NCBI RefSeq assembly: GCF_004340965.1
Contig: NZ_SLYA01000004.1
Span: 124,001-188,000, forward strand
DNA: 64,000 nucleotides
Source of the DNA: Sphingomonas sp. PP-CE-1A-559
GTDB lineage: Bacteria; Pseudomonadota; Alphaproteobacteria; Sphingomonadales; Sphingomonadaceae
Reading direction: 5' to 3'
Positions 53,000 to 62,244 of the stretch are shown in pieces; position 1 is the first letter of the stretch; every line of letters begins with the position of its first letter. The notes under the pieces are model-generated. The model had not been told where the DNA came from, did no database searches, and saw only the letters and a program-made list of their open reading frames with translations. Both the position numbers and the translations under genes were made by a program.

Positions 53000-53461
53000 G
53001 TGCAGTATTTCGAGGATATCGAGGTCGGTCGGACCGCGTCGTTCGGTTCCTACGCGGTCACGCGCGAGGAGGTGATGGACTTCGCCGCGAAATACGATCC
53101 GCAGCCGTTTCATCTGTCCGACGAGGCGGCCGCGCAGACGCATTTCGGGCGGTTGTCGGCGAGCGGCTGGCATACGTGCGCGATGGTGATGTCTATGGTG
53201 GTCGCGAACCTGAAGGAGAACCAGCAGGCTGGGCTCGGGTCGCCTGGGATCGACGAGTTGAAGTGGGTGAAGCCGGTGTATCCGGGGGACACCCTGCGGT
53301 GCGAGACCGAGATCCTGGAGAAACGCGTGTCGGCGAGCCGGCCGGAGATGGGGATCTTCAAGAGCCGGATGCGGGTGTTCAACCAGGACGACATTATGGT
53401 GATGACGTTCGTGTCGAACGGGTTAGTGGCTACCCGCCCTGCTGGCACGCCGACCGGTTGA
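53000..53461 (+). CDS. MaoC-family hot-dog dehydratase/hydratase
   Basis: 153 aa single hot-dog domain. The hydratase-2 motif YDPQPFHLSDEAA supplies the catalytic Asp and His; SGWHTCAMVMSMVVANL and GIDELKWVKPVYPGDTLRCE are typical of MaoC-like (R)-enoyl-CoA hydratases. The substrate is likely an enoyl-CoA thioester, not further definable. Start GTG 53000 with GGAGAGG just upstream. It shares a probable transcript with the NPP gene although no functional link is evident. Confidence 0.9.
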   Translation: MQYFEDIEVGRTASFGSYAVTREEVMDFAAKYDPQPFHLSDEAAAQTHFGRLSASGWHTCAMVMSMVVANLKENQQAGLGSPGIDELKWVKPVYPGDTLRCETEILEKRVSASRPEMGIFKSRMRVFNQDDIMVMTFVSNGLVATRPAGTPTG

Positions 53462-53516
53462 TTGGCAGTCGATCGCCCTTCACGTAATCCGGCTTTTCGT
53501 CTGACGTTGGTGTTTT

Positions 53517-53720
53517 TCACGCGAAGGCGCGAAGGCGCTAAGAGACGATTTGTTCACGCGGAGACGCGGAGGCGCGGAGAGATTTAGGATGGCAGAGCTT
53601 CGTCGTGAGCTTCACTGTCGCGATGAGTGGACTGCGCCTTTCCTAAACTACTCTCCGCGTCTCCGCGTCTCCGCGTGAAAAACTAATCCTTCTCTTCGGG
53701 CCTTTGCGCCTTCGCGTGAA
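53517..53720. repeat. Nested palindromic element, family F, copy 2
   Basis: Outer arms TTCACGCGAAGGCGCGAAGG (53517-53536) and CCTTTGCGCCTTCGCGTGAA (53701-53720). Inner arms TTCACGCGGAGACGCGGAGG then CGCGGAGAG (53553-53581) and CTCTCCGCGTCTCCGCGTCT then CCGCGTGAA (53651-53679). Two nested inverted repeats sharing the TTCACGCG terminus. It separates convergent genes. Confidence 0.85.
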
Positions 53721-53734
53721 CCAATCTGCTCTAG

Positions 53735-54445
53735 TTACTGCGCCGGACGACCGCCGCCGCGGTTGCCGCCGCCCTGACGTCCGCCGCCTGGCCGTCCACC
53801 GCCGAAGCGCTGGCCGCCGCCGCCGCGATTGCCTCGGAATGCGCCATCGCCGCGATTACCGCGGAAGCCGCCTTGGGCTTGGGGCTGCTGCGGGTTGGCG
53901 ACCTGACCGGGTTGGCCGAACTGGCCGCGACCGGGACCACGGCCGCGATCGTCGCCGCGGCCGGGACGGCCGTTGCCGAATTGACCCTGACCGGGCGTGC
54001 CGGGATTATTCTGATAGCCCGGACGGTTGCCGCGCCAGCCGCCGTCCCGGCCGCCATTGCCTCGGTTGCCAAAGCCGCCCCAATTGCCACGGCCACCGTC
54101 GTTGCGGTTGCCGCGATATTGCTGGCGGCCCTGCCAGTAGCGCTGCTGGTTGCCGTTCCAGCGGTGTGGGCGGCGGTAGCGGTCGTAAACGTACACGCCC
54201 GAACCGGGATAATAATAATCGCCGCTCCAGCCGTAATAGGAGTTCAGGCCGCCGTAACCAGCGAAGCCATCATAGCCGCCGCCGTAGCCTGCGCCATAAT
54301 AGCCATCGCCGTAGCCACCGCCGTAATAGGGGTCGCTGGCATAACCGACGCCTACGCCGCCATAGCCGTAACCGTCGGTGCAGCCTGCGACGCCTAGTCC
54401 GAGACCCAGGGCTAGGCCGATAATGCCGAAGCGCTTCATAAACAT
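53735..54445 (-). CDS. Gly/Tyr/Arg-rich low-complexity lipoprotein
   Basis: 236 aa. ATG 54445 has GGGAG seven bases upstream; it leads into a lipoprotein signal (FGIIGLALGLGLGVAGC). The mature part has two low-complexity zones: first Gly/Tyr-rich repeats (GYGYGGVGVGYASDPYYGGG), then after DRYRRPHRWNGNQQRYWQGR an Arg/Gly/Asn/Gln-rich tail with many RGNRG and GGGR units. Such sequence is likely disordered and cell-surface or outer-membrane attached. No enzyme motif; possible matrix or envelope role is speculative. Confidence 0.7.
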   Translation of the reverse strand: MFMKRFGIIGLALGLGLGVAGCTDGYGYGGVGVGYASDPYYGGGYGDGYYGAGYGGGYDGFAGYGGLNSYYGWSGDYYYPGSGVYVYDRYRRPHRWNGNQQRYWQGRQQYRGNRNDGGRGNWGGFGNRGNGGRDGGWRGNRPGYQNNPGTPGQGQFGNGRPGRGDDRGRGPGRGQFGQPGQVANPQQPQAQGGFRGNRGDGAFRGNRGGGGQRFGGGRPGGGRQGGGNRGGGRPAQ

Positions 54446-54592
54446 GGAGGTTCTCCCGTACGTGGAGAGCGGACACAACGCGCCGCCATTCATCGCACAA
54501 CGGAGTCCTTATGTCGCAAGTTCCATGAATGGGGTCTGACGGGTTTGGGGGCTGGCGCAGCGCCTGTGCGCACGGGGGCGCTCTCTCCTTAC

Positions 54593-54671
54593 TGTTCCCT
54601 CGCGTACGCGGGGGTCCAGGGTAGCGGTGCGCTACGGTATTTAGCTGGGCCCCCGCGTCCGCGGGGGAACG
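54593..54671. repeat. Palindromic element, family D, copy 3
   Basis: Arms GTTCCCTCGCGTACGCGGGG then GTCCAGGGTAGC, and GCTGGGCCCCCGCGTCCGCG then GGGGAACG. Each arm carries its own CGCG hairpin, as in the copy at 45415-45491. It lies just downstream of apt. Confidence 0.75.
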
Positions 54672-54698
54672 GCTATGGGGGTCATGTCCTCCGGGCGG

Positions 54699-55247
54699 TC
54701 AGTGGCCGGGGAAGTGGATCAGGGCGGTTGCTTCGATGCCGTCTGTGCGCAGTGCTTCCGCGCCGCCCAGGTCGGGGAGGTCGACGAGGAACTGCGCCTG
54801 CGTGACCACCGCGCCGGCTTTGTGGAGGAGGCGGACGGCGGCGCGGGCGGTGCCGCCGGTGGCGATCAGGTCGTCGACCAGCAGGACGCGCGCGCCGGGG
54901 GCGAAGGCGTCGGCATGGATCGCGATGCGGTCGGTGCCGTATTCGAGCGCATAGTCCTCGGCGATGGTGGCGCCGGGGAGCTTGCCGTCCTTGCGGATCA
55001 GCAGGACGCCGGCCTTGAGTGGCGCAGCGAGCGCGGCGGCGAACAGGAAGCCGCGGGCTTCGATGCCAGCGACCAGATCGACCGGGCCGGAGACTGCCGC
55101 GACCATCCGCTCGATCGCGGTCGCCCAGCCGTTCGGGTCGAGCAGCAAGGTGGTGATGTCGCGGAACTGGATGCCGGGCTTGGGGAAGTCCGGAATGGTA
55201 CGGATCAGCGCCTTCAGGGCGGCGTTGCGCTCGTTGGTCTCGGACAT
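54699..55247 (-). CDS. apt: Adenine phosphoribosyltransferase
   Basis: Purine salvage: adenine + PRPP to AMP + PPi. 182 aa. Motifs RTIPDFPKPGIQFRDITTLL, then GIEARGFLFAAALA, LIRKDGKLPGATIAEDYALE and the PRPP loop RVLLVDDLIATGGTARAA are all standard. ATG 55247. It lies downstream of petC but behind a strong terminator, so it probably has its own promoter. Confidence 0.96.
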   Translation of the reverse strand: MSETNERNAALKALIRTIPDFPKPGIQFRDITTLLLDPNGWATAIERMVAAVSGPVDLVAGIEARGFLFAAALAAPLKAGVLLIRKDGKLPGATIAEDYALEYGTDRIAIHADAFAPGARVLLVDDLIATGGTARAAVRLLHKAGAVVTQAQFLVDLPDLGGAEALRTDGIEATALIHFPGH

Positions 55248-55303
55248 GGACGTTCCCTTCTTCGCACAGAGCGGCGGCCGTATCGCGGTGCTGCGCGACG
55301 GCC

Positions 55304-55345
55304 AAAACGAAAGCGGCGGATCGGGCTCCTCGCCCGTCCGCCGCT
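55304..55345 (-). terminator. Intrinsic terminator of the petABC operon
   Basis: On the minus strand AGCGGCGGA (55345-55337), inner CGGGC/GCCCG, then TCCGCCGCT (55320-55312), followed by TTCGTTTT. The compound stem is 41 bp below the petC stop and before apt. Confidence 0.85.
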
Positions 55346-55386
55346 CCCTCTATGCGTGCGCCCTTACCGCGGGAGCCCGGCCGTCA

Positions 55387-56229
55387 TCAATGCTTAACGT
55401 CGCGCCAGACGTTCTGGTACGCGCCCCAGGCGAGGCCGCAGAAGATCAGGATGAAGATGATCGACGCGAACCCGGCGGCATGGCGTGCCTCGAGGTTAGG
55501 CTCGGCAGTCCAGGTCAGGAACGCCGCGACGTCGGTCGACATCTGCTCCTTGGTGGCCTTCGTCCCGTCCGCATAGCCGACTTGGCCATCCGAGGTCAGC
55601 GGTGGCGGCATCGCGATGTTGAGGTTCGCGAAATACGGGTTGTAGTGCAGACCCTCGGGCGTCTTGATGTCCGGGAATTCCTTCAACATCTTCGCCGACT
55701 GCGACTGGTAGCCGGTCAGCAGCGAGTGGATGTACGCGCCGCCATCGTGACGCGCCTTGGTCATCAGCGACAGGTCGGGCGGCAGCGCGTTGTTGTTGGC
55801 AGCGCGGGCGGCGACGTCGTTGGCGAACGGCAGCGGGAAGTGATCCGACGGGATGTTCTTCCGCGTGGCCGGCTCGCCCGTCTCCGGGTTGATCGACGGC
55901 TGCTCGATCGCCCACTGGTTGGCGATCGCCTTAACCTCGGGCTCCGAATAGCCGATCTTCTGCAGGTCGCGGAACGCCACCAGGCGCAGCGAGTGGCAGG
56001 CCGCGCAGACTTCCTTGTAGACCTGGAACCCGCGCTGGAGCTGGCGACGGTCGAACTTGCCGAAAACGCCGTTCGAGGCGAGGTCCAGCTCCTTCGGGTG
56101 GAGATGATACTCGCTCTCGGCGGTCGGTGCGACGGGGTCGGTGATGGCCCCGTAGACGCTGCCGAACAGCGCGATGCCGAGCACCAGCACGAAGGCCGCG
56201 CCGACCAGGGATGCGATGAGACGAACCAT
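55387..56229 (-). CDS. petC: Cytochrome c1 of the bc1 complex
   Basis: 280 aa. Accepts electrons from the Rieske protein and passes them to cytochrome c. N-terminal membrane segment (LIASLVGAAFVLVLGIALFG), haem c motif CAACH in YKEVCAACHSLRLVAF, the sixth-ligand Met region within NIAMPPPL, and a C-terminal anchor (FASIIFILIFCGLAWGAYQN) placing the haem domain in the periplasm. Last gene of petABC, 21 bp after petB. Confidence 0.96.
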   Translation of the reverse strand: MVRLIASLVGAAFVLVLGIALFGSVYGAITDPVAPTAESEYHLHPKELDLASNGVFGKFDRRQLQRGFQVYKEVCAACHSLRLVAFRDLQKIGYSEPEVKAIANQWAIEQPSINPETGEPATRKNIPSDHFPLPFANDVAARAANNNALPPDLSLMTKARHDGGAYIHSLLTGYQSQSAKMLKEFPDIKTPEGLHYNPYFANLNIAMPPPLTSDGQVGYADGTKATKEQMSTDVAAFLTWTAEPNLEARHAAGFASIIFILIFCGLAWGAYQNVWRDVKH

Positions 56230-56250
56230 GTGTGTGTCCTCTAGTTCGTA

Positions 56251-57561
56251 TCAGTGCGCGGTGTGCGGCGCGGACGCCGTCGACAGCGCGGTCTGGGCCG
56301 GGCTCGTGCCACCGTGATTGGCCAGGACGGCCTCGGTGATCGAGTTCGGCAGCGGCCGCGGACGCTCGGAGCGGGAGATCAGCGGCAGGATGATCAGGAA
56401 ATGCGCGAAGTAATAAGCGGCGCAGATCTGGCTCAGGATCACGTAGGTCGCCGTCGCCGGTGCACCGCCGCAATAGCCGAGGATCAGGATGTCCGCGACC
56501 AGCACCCAGAACGCGATCCGCGCCTTGGGACGGTAGTTCATCGAACGGACCGGCGAACTGTCGAGCCAGGGCAGGAAGAACAGCAGCAGGATCGAGCCGA
56601 ACATCGCCAGCACGCCCCAGAGCTTCGCCGGCAGGATGAAGTCCGCGGTGAAGGCGCGCAGGATCGCGTAGAACGGCCAGAAATACCATTCGGGGACGAT
56701 GTGCGCGGGCGTCGAAAGCGGGTTTGCCGGGATGTAGTTGTCCGGGTGGCCGAGATAATTCGGGAAGAAGAACAGCAGGCTGGCGAAGATCAGCATGAAG
56801 ATGCCGAGCCCGAAGCCGTCCTTCGCGGTGTAGTATGGGTGGAATGGGACGGTATCCTGCTCGCCCTTGACGTCGACGCCGGTCGGATTGTTCGAGCCGG
56901 GGATATGCAGCGCCCAGATGTGCAGGATGATGACGCCCGCGATCACGAAGGGCAGCAGGTAATGCAACGAGAAGAAGCGGTTGAGCGCGGCGTTGTCGGG
57001 TGCGAATCCGCCGAGCAGCCAGATGCGGATGGTGTCGCCGACCAGCGGGATCGCCGAGAAGAACCCGGTGATGACCTGCGCACCCCAGAAGCTCATCTGG
57101 CCCCAGGGAAGCACGTAGCCCATGAACGCGGTTGCCATCATCAGCAGGAAGATGACCACGCCGAGCAGCCACACCATCTCGCGCGGTGCCTTGTACGAGC
57201 CGTAATAGAGCCCGCGGAAGATGTGCGTGTAGACGACGATGAAGAACATCGAGGCGCCGTTGGCGTGCGCGTAGCGCAGGAACCAGCCCGCGTTGACGTC
57301 GCGCATGATGCTCTCGACCGAGTCGAACGCGACCGCGCCGTTGGCGGCGTAGTGCATCGCCAGCACGATGCCGGTGACGATCTGGATGGCGAGTGCCGCA
57401 CCGGCGAGGACGCCGAAGTTCCAGAAGTAATTGAGGTTGCGCGGGACGGGATAGCCGCCGCCGAGTGAATTGTAGACGAGCCGGGGAACGGGAAGCCGCT
57501 CATCCAGCCACCGCGTCAGCGGCAGCTTCGGTTCGTATTGCTTGGCCCAGGGAAAGCTCAT
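56251..57561 (-). CDS. petB: Cytochrome b of the bc1 complex
   Basis: 436 aa, eight transmembrane helices, two b haems, quinone sites. The first haem-ligand helix is around [20 protein letters not shown]; the Qo-site PEWY motif is in [38 protein letters not shown] is the conserved cd-helix region. A C-terminal extension rich in Ser/Thr/Ala follows. Lies 10 bp after petA. Confidence 0.97.
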   Translation of the reverse strand: MSFPWAKQYEPKLPLTRWLDERLPVPRLVYNSLGGGYPVPRNLNYFWNFGVLAGAALAIQIVTGIVLAMHYAANGAVAFDSVESIMRDVNAGWFLRYAHANGASMFFIVVYTHIFRGLYYGSYKAPREMVWLLGVVIFLLMMATAFMGYVLPWGQMSFWGAQVITGFFSAIPLVGDTIRIWLLGGFAPDNAALNRFFSLHYLLPFVIAGVIILHIWALHIPGSNNPTGVDVKGEQDTVPFHPYYTAKDGFGLGIFMLIFASLLFFFPNYLGHPDNYIPANPLSTPAHIVPEWYFWPFYAILRAFTADFILPAKLWGVLAMFGSILLLFFLPWLDSSPVRSMNYRPKARIAFWVLVADILILGYCGGAPATATYVILSQICAAYYFAHFLIILPLISRSERPRPLPNSITEAVLANHGGTSPAQTALSTASAPHTAH

Positions 57562-57571
57562 GGTGTTTTCC

Positions 57572-58156
57572 TCAGCCTACCGTGACGACGGTGTCGGAGT
57601 TGAAGGCATAGTCCGGAACGTGGAGGTTCGACGGAGCGGGGCCTTTGCGGATGCGGGCGGCGGTGTCGTAGGCCGAGCCGTGGCACGGGCAGAAATAGCC
57701 GCCGAACGGGCCCTTGTTCTCACCCTCGCCCGCGCCGAGCGGGACGCAGCCGAGATGCGTGCAGACGCCCAGCGTGATCAGCCAGTTCTTCTTGCCCGCC
57801 TTGGTGCGCTGCTCGAGCGTCTGCGGATCGCGCAACGTCGAGATATCGACCGCGTCGGCTTCCGAGATTTCCTTCGGCGTCAGGTTGCGCACGAACAGCG
57901 GCTGCTTGCGGAACGACGTCTTGATCGCCTGGCCCGGCAGGATCTTCGACAAGTCGATCTCGGTGGTCGACTGCGCGAGCACGTCTGCGCTCGGGTTCAT
58001 CTGGTTGATCAGCGGCAGGACGATCGCGACTGCGCCGACACCGGCGAAGGAGACGGCTGCGATGTTGATGAAATCACGGCGGCGAGGATCATGGGCCTCT
58101 TCGTTAAACGGCTCTGGCGATTCGCCGGGAGGAACCATGTCGTCGACTGTCGCCAT
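57572..58156 (-). CDS. petA: Rieske iron-sulfur protein of the bc1 complex
   Basis: 194 aa. N-terminal twin-arginine-type region ([20 protein letters not shown]) and a single anchor helix, then the [2Fe-2S] domain with CTHLGC (inside [13 protein letters not shown]) and CPCHGS (inside [12 protein letters not shown]). First gene of petABC. The leader is retained as a membrane anchor, as is normal for Rieske proteins. Confidence 0.97.
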   Translation of the reverse strand: MATVDDMVPPGESPEPFNEEAHDPRRRDFINIAAVSFAGVGAVAIVLPLINQMNPSADVLAQSTTEIDLSKILPGQAIKTSFRKQPLFVRNLTPKEISEADAVDISTLRDPQTLEQRTKAGKKNWLITLGVCTHLGCVPLGAGEGENKGPFGGYFCPCHGSAYDTAARIRKGPAPSNLHVPDYAFNSDTVVTVG

Positions 58157-58341
58157 TCATCTCGCCCTTGCACGTTATTTTTTTCGTGGCCTGGCGGGGT
58201 TTCCGGTTTCGACGAACCGTTGCCCACCCTGCCCGACCGTCCCCACGGAGGCTGGCCTTTGATAGACGGCGGGGTGCGGGTTTGCCAACTGCATTTTGCT
58301 TTGGGTTACCTCCCCGCCCTCGGCGCGCTAAGAGATCGGGC

Positions 58342-58791
58342 ATGAGAATTGCCCTCTATCAGCCCGATATCGCCGGAAATGTCGGCGCGATCCTGCGGAC
58401 CGCCGCGTGCATGGGGATCGGCGTCGACCTGATCGAACCGATGGGATTCACCTGGAGCGAGAAGGCGGTGGCGCGCTCGGGGATGGATTATGTCGGGGCG
58501 GTCGACGTGGTGCGGCATGTCGATTGGGACGCGTTCCTGGCGCAGGTGCAGGGGCGGATCGTGTTGCTGACGACGAAGGGCGCGGTGCGGCTGGATGTCG
58601 CGGAGTTCCGCGAGGACGACGTATTGCTGATGGGGAGCGAGGGGACTGGGGTGCCGGAGGAGGTGCACGCGCGCGCCGATGTGCGGGTGCTGATCCCGAT
58701 GCGGCCTGGGTTGCGGTCGATGAATATCTCCGTGGCGACGGGGATCGTCGCGGCAGAGGCGTTGCGGCAAACGGGCGGGTGGCCAGTTTAG
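58342..58791 (+). CDS. trmL: tRNA (cytidine/uridine-34-2'-O)-methyltransferase TrmL
   Basis: 149 aa SPOUT-class methyltransferase that modifies the wobble base of tRNA-Leu. QPDIAGNVGAILRTAACMGI, then GFTWSEKAVARSGMDYVGAV, LLMGSEGTGVPEEVHARADV and IPMRPGLRSMNISVATGIVA, with its knotted-fold Asn/Ser motif, match TrmL. ATG 58342 is the family start; the open frame before it is not conserved. Divergent from petA; a family A palindrome follows. Confidence 0.93.
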   Translation: MRIALYQPDIAGNVGAILRTAACMGIGVDLIEPMGFTWSEKAVARSGMDYVGAVDVVRHVDWDAFLAQVQGRIVLLTTKGAVRLDVAEFREDDVLLMGSEGTGVPEEVHARADVRVLIPMRPGLRSMNISVATGIVAAEALRQTGGWPV

Positions 58792-58821
58792 CGATGGCGC
58801 GGCACGGCTTCGCACGCCCCC

Positions 58822-58944
58822 TTCTGCTCCCCTCCCTGGAAGGGAGGGGTCGGGGGTGGGTCGGCCCGCTCGTGTCGCTAGTGTTCGGAAATGCGGAAGC
58901 CGACCCACCCCCAGCCCCTCCCTTCCAGGGGGGGGAGCTAGAGA
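58822..58944. repeat. Palindromic element, family A, copy 2
   Basis: Arms CCCCTCCCTGGAAGGGAGGG with GTCGGGGGTGGGTCGG, and CGACCCACCCCCAGCCCCTC with CCTTCCAGGGGG. Same arms as the insert in glyS at 38653-38770. Located between trmL and hemF, where it may also act as a terminator. Confidence 0.85.
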
Positions 58945-59011
58945 GGCAGTCCTCATCGCCGGTACGCCCGTTACCCTTTCAAGCGTGGCTCGCCGCCGGT
59001 AAGACGCCCGC

Positions 59012-59854
59012 ATGATCGAACTCGACCCTCAGCAAGCCGCCGCCCGAACCTGGTTCGAATCCCTGCGCGATCGCATCTGCGCGGAGTTCGAGGCTATCGA
59101 GCGGGAGGCGGGCTCCGACGCTTCGTTCGAATACACCCCGTGGAACCGGGTCGATCCGTCGGGCGAACCCGGCGGCGGTGGCGTGATGGGCGTGATGAAG
59201 GGCCGCGTGTTCGAGAAGGTCGGCGTCAACGTCTCGACCGTCGGCGGCACCTTCGAGGGCGAGTTCGCCAAGTCGATCCACGGGGCTGGCGAGGACCCGC
59301 GGTTCTTCGCGACCGGGATCAGCCTGGTCGCGCACATGGCCAATCCGCACGTCCCCGCGGTGCACATGAACTGCCGCTTCCTCAACACCACCAAGCGCTG
59401 GTTCGGCGGCGGCGGCGATCTCAATCCGCCCTTGCCGATCGAGGAGGACACGGCGGACTTTCATGCGACGATGAAGGCGGCGTGCGATGCGCATGACGCG
59501 GCGCATTACGAGCGGTTCAGGGAGTGGGCGGAGACGTATTTCTACATCCCGCACCGGAAGGTCAGCCGCGGCGCGGGCGGCATTTTCTTCGATCATCTCG
59601 ACGGCGACTTCGAGACGAATTTCGCGTTCACGCGCGATGTCGGCGAGGCGTTTCTCGATGCCTATCCGCGGATCGTGCGGCGGCGGATGGATACGCCGTT
59701 CACTGCGGCCGACGAGGCGCGGATGCTTGAATGGCGCGGGCGGTATGCCGAGTTCAACCTCGTCTATGACCGGGGGACGCTGTTCGGGTTGAAGACCGGC
59801 GGCAACATCGACGCGATCCTGATGAGCCTGCCGCCTCGCGCTACGTGGTCGTAG
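59012..59854 (+). CDS. hemF: Oxygen-dependent coproporphyrinogen III oxidase
   Basis: Haem synthesis: coproporphyrinogen III to protoporphyrinogen IX using O2. 280 aa. Motifs include FEKVGVNVSTVGGTFEGEFA, ISLVAHMANPHVPAVHMNCR, RWFGGGGDLNPPLPIEEDTA and REWAETYFYIPHRKVSRGAG, and the end RGRYAEFNLVYDRGTLFGLK. ATG 59012. One base separates its stop from the following GNAT gene, suggesting co-transcription. Confidence 0.97.
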   Translation: MIELDPQQAAARTWFESLRDRICAEFEAIEREAGSDASFEYTPWNRVDPSGEPGGGGVMGVMKGRVFEKVGVNVSTVGGTFEGEFAKSIHGAGEDPRFFATGISLVAHMANPHVPAVHMNCRFLNTTKRWFGGGGDLNPPLPIEEDTADFHATMKAACDAHDAAHYERFREWAETYFYIPHRKVSRGAGGIFFDHLDGDFETNFAFTRDVGEAFLDAYPRIVRRRMDTPFTAADEARMLEWRGRYAEFNLVYDRGTLFGLKTGGNIDAILMSLPPRATWS

Positions 59855-59855
59855 C

Positions 59856-60449
59856 GTGGCGCTGATCCCGGTTGCCGACGACGTCCTCGCGACGATCGTG
59901 ACGACGCTGGAGATGCGCAAGCGACCGCCGCTGCGGCCGAGTCCGGGGTCACGGTTGCGGCTGGTGAAGTGGGATCGGCCGGCACTGGAGAAATACCGCG
60001 CGCTGTTCCGGCGGGTGGGGAGCCCGTGGCTCTGGTTCTCACGGCTGGTGATGGCCGACGATGCGCTGGGGGCGATCGTCCATGATCCGGGGATCGCGGT
60101 GTATGCGGTGCTCGATCCGGCGGGGATCGAGGTCGGAATGCTCGAACTCGACTTTCGCGGGGCGGGTGCGTGCGAGATTTCGTATTTCGGGTTGATTCCG
60201 GAGCTGGCGGGGCAGGGTCATGGGCGGTGGCTGATGGCCGAAGCTTGCGCGCGGGCCTGGGCGAAGGGGGTGGAGCGGGTCTGGCTGCATACCTGCACAC
60301 TCGATCATCCGAGCGCGTTGGGGTTTTATCGGGCGCAGGGATTTGTGGCGGTGAAGCGGACGATTGAGACGTTTCCCGACCCGCGGGCTTCCGGGTTGCT
60401 GCCGCCGGAGACCGCGCCGCAGATTCCGTATCTGGCGAAGCGCGGCTAA
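59856..60449 (+). CDS. GNAT-family N-acetyltransferase
   Basis: 197 aa. GNAT core: EVGMLELDFRGAGACEISYF, then GLIPELAGQGHGRWLMAEAC (acetyl-CoA-binding GQGHG loop) and VWLHTCTLDHPSALGFYRAQ. The N-terminal ~60 residues are additional and unassigned. GTG 59856 sits one base after the hemF stop. The acceptor substrate is unknown. Confidence 0.88.
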   Translation: MALIPVADDVLATIVTTLEMRKRPPLRPSPGSRLRLVKWDRPALEKYRALFRRVGSPWLWFSRLVMADDALGAIVHDPGIAVYAVLDPAGIEVGMLELDFRGAGACEISYFGLIPELAGQGHGRWLMAEACARAWAKGVERVWLHTCTLDHPSALGFYRAQGFVAVKRTIETFPDPRASGLLPPETAPQIPYLAKRG

Positions 60450-60457
60450 ACCTCAGC

Positions 60458-60562
60458 ACCTCCCCGGCGGAGGCCGGGGTCCAGTTGGGGGACGTTGCTA
60501 ACTGAGCGGTGCGCCCGATCACTGCGACCTTTCCAACTGGGCCCCGGCCTCCGCCGGGGCGG
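60458..60562. repeat. Palindromic element, family C, copy 3
   Basis: Arms ACCTCCCCGGCGGAGGCCGG then GGTCCAGTTGG, and CCAACTGGGCCCCGGCCTCC then GCCGGGGCGGT. Third copy of the family; the arms here are the most perfect complements. Between convergent genes. Confidence 0.85.
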
Positions 60563-60585
60563 TGCATTTCCTCCGTTGGTGCGGC

Positions 60586-61326
60586 CTACCTCGCCAAGCG
60601 GCGATAGGCGGAGATTGCGATCAGGGCCATCGCGATACCCGCCGCCATCGCTGCCACCGCAGCGCCGGCGTCGACGATCGCGAGCGCGACCGGATTGCCC
60701 TGACCGGCGTCGCGCAGCGCCTTGTCGGCCATCATGAACGGCGCGCCGACGAGCCAGCCGCTGATATAGCTGAACGCCGCCAGCCCCATCAGCGGCAAGC
60801 CCGACCCGCGGCTGAGCATGAAGCTGCGACGGATCGCGCCCAAAGCACCAAGCGGGGCTTCGGCGAACAACGCCGGGCCGGTGAGCATCGTCCGACCGAG
60901 AATGTAGAGGCCGGGAATCGCGTACAGCAACAGCCCTGCCCCCGCCGGCAGCGACACGATCACCATCGCCAGGACGAAGCGCGGGAAGATCCGCAGGCAG
61001 CGCGTCAACGCCTGCCGCAGGTCGAGATGCTCTCGGTCGAGATACAGCGCGTAGAACAAGGACGTGCCGAAGAAGCTCATCACATAGGCGAGCAGGTACC
61101 ATCCGCCATGCGTCGCCGCCCACGTCTGCACCGCATCGGCCCAGATCATCGCCTGCGCCTCGTTGTTGCCCGCCGCCGCATCGGGCATCGGCGGATCGGG
61201 GACGACCAGCGCGAGCGCGAACGCGGGGAGGAACAGGAACGGTGCGGCGATCCGCAGCAACAGGTCGCGGTCGCGCTTGAACAGCGTCCAGGCGTCGGTG
61301 AGAACGGTCGCGAAATCGAGCTTCAT
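60586..61326 (-). CDS. Polytopic membrane protein, paralogue of its upstream neighbour
   Basis: 246 aa with about six hydrophobic segments. The loop LGALGAIRRSFMLSRGSGLP resembles the GAIRRS loop of the adjacent protein, so the pair looks like a tandem duplication related to YciC/UPF0259-like membrane proteins. No catalytic motif. ATG 61326 overlaps the upstream stop by four bases; function unknown. Confidence 0.75.
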   Translation of the reverse strand: MKLDFATVLTDAWTLFKRDRDLLLRIAAPFLFLPAFALALVVPDPPMPDAAAGNNEAQAMIWADAVQTWAATHGGWYLLAYVMSFFGTSLFYALYLDREHLDLRQALTRCLRIFPRFVLAMVIVSLPAGAGLLLYAIPGLYILGRTMLTGPALFAEAPLGALGAIRRSFMLSRGSGLPLMGLAAFSYISGWLVGAPFMMADKALRDAGQGNPVALAIVDAGAAVAAMAAGIAMALIAISAYRRLAR

Positions 61327-62183
61327 GGGACGGCGTGTTTCTCTCTGGTCGCGACATAGAGCTGCGCGGTGAAGACGGCGGCGAGCGCCGTGAAGGCGGT
61401 GGTGACGATCGAGCCCGCAACCCCCGCAAGGAAGGCCGCCGTCGCGACGGAATCCGCGCCTAGCACGAGACGGAAGACGATACCCGTGACGGACTGCGCA
61501 GCACCGGTAGCGACCAGCAGGACGATGCAGAACAGCACCAGGACGCCAATGATTCGCCACGTCATGCCCTTGGTGAGCTGGATCGATCGACGGATCGCGC
61601 CGACACCGAGGCGTTCGTTTAGAATGACCGGATTAAGCAGCACCAATCTCGCGCCGATCCAGAACAGCACGAGCAGATAGGCGAGACCGTAGAGCGCGGT
61701 GAAGCTGGCGGCACCGACGCTGGGCGGCGTCATCTGTGCGCTGGAGCCATTGGCGGCAGCGGCGAAGTCGAAACCGGACTGCACCAGAACGACGATTGGC
61801 GGCAACGCGAGCAGGAACGCGACGATCGTCACCAGGACGGTGATGCCAAGCGCCGGCAAGGCGCGCGCGCGCCCTTGCCGACGTGCAGACGCGGCATCGA
61901 CCGCCGGATCGGTCGCGATCGCGACGATCGCGAGTTGCGCCCAGATCATCGCGACAAGCGCGCCGATCGTCAGGACTGCGCCGACCAGCATCGAAACCGG
62001 ATTTGCGCGCGAAGTGAACGCGACGAATCCGTCCCGCACGACCGTCGGCAGCAACATGCCCAGCACCGCAATCCGCGCGATCATGCCGGTGCGCCCATTG
62101 AGCACCTCGATCGTGCGATCCCAGACCGTTCCCATTTTCACGCGTGCGTTGACTATGCCCGTCGTCGCGCCTGTCGTCGCCAT
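61323..62183 (-). CDS. Polytopic membrane protein (YciC/UPF0259-like)
   Basis: 286 aa, about six transmembrane segments ([40 protein letters not shown]). The loop [20 protein letters not shown] is shared in style with the downstream gene. GGAG sits eight bases before ATG 62183. First gene of a two-gene unit, divergent from lipB. Function unknown; membrane-integrity or transport roles are guesses. Confidence 0.75.
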   Translation of the reverse strand: MATTGATTGIVNARVKMGTVWDRTIEVLNGRTGMIARIAVLGMLLPTVVRDGFVAFTSRANPVSMLVGAVLTIGALVAMIWAQLAIVAIATDPAVDAASARRQGRARALPALGITVLVTIVAFLLALPPIVVLVQSGFDFAAAANGSSAQMTPPSVGAASFTALYGLAYLLVLFWIGARLVLLNPVILNERLGVGAIRRSIQLTKGMTWRIIGVLVLFCIVLLVATGAAQSVTGIVFRLVLGADSVATAAFLAGVAGSIVTTAFTALAAVFTAQLYVATREKHAVP

Positions 62184-62244
62184 GCCTTTGCTCCCGCCAT
62201 TCCCGTTCCTGCGCGGGTTAGCCCAAGCCCCTGTACTTGACCAC

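Noticed and set aside
53517..53720. CRISPR-like repeats
   Set aside because: The short repeated units are not separated by spacers of uniform length; the whole is a nested palindrome. No cas genes are present.
23644..60562. Palindromic elements as insertion sequences
   Set aside because: They are 80-200 bp, encode no transposase, and no target duplications could be recognised by eye.
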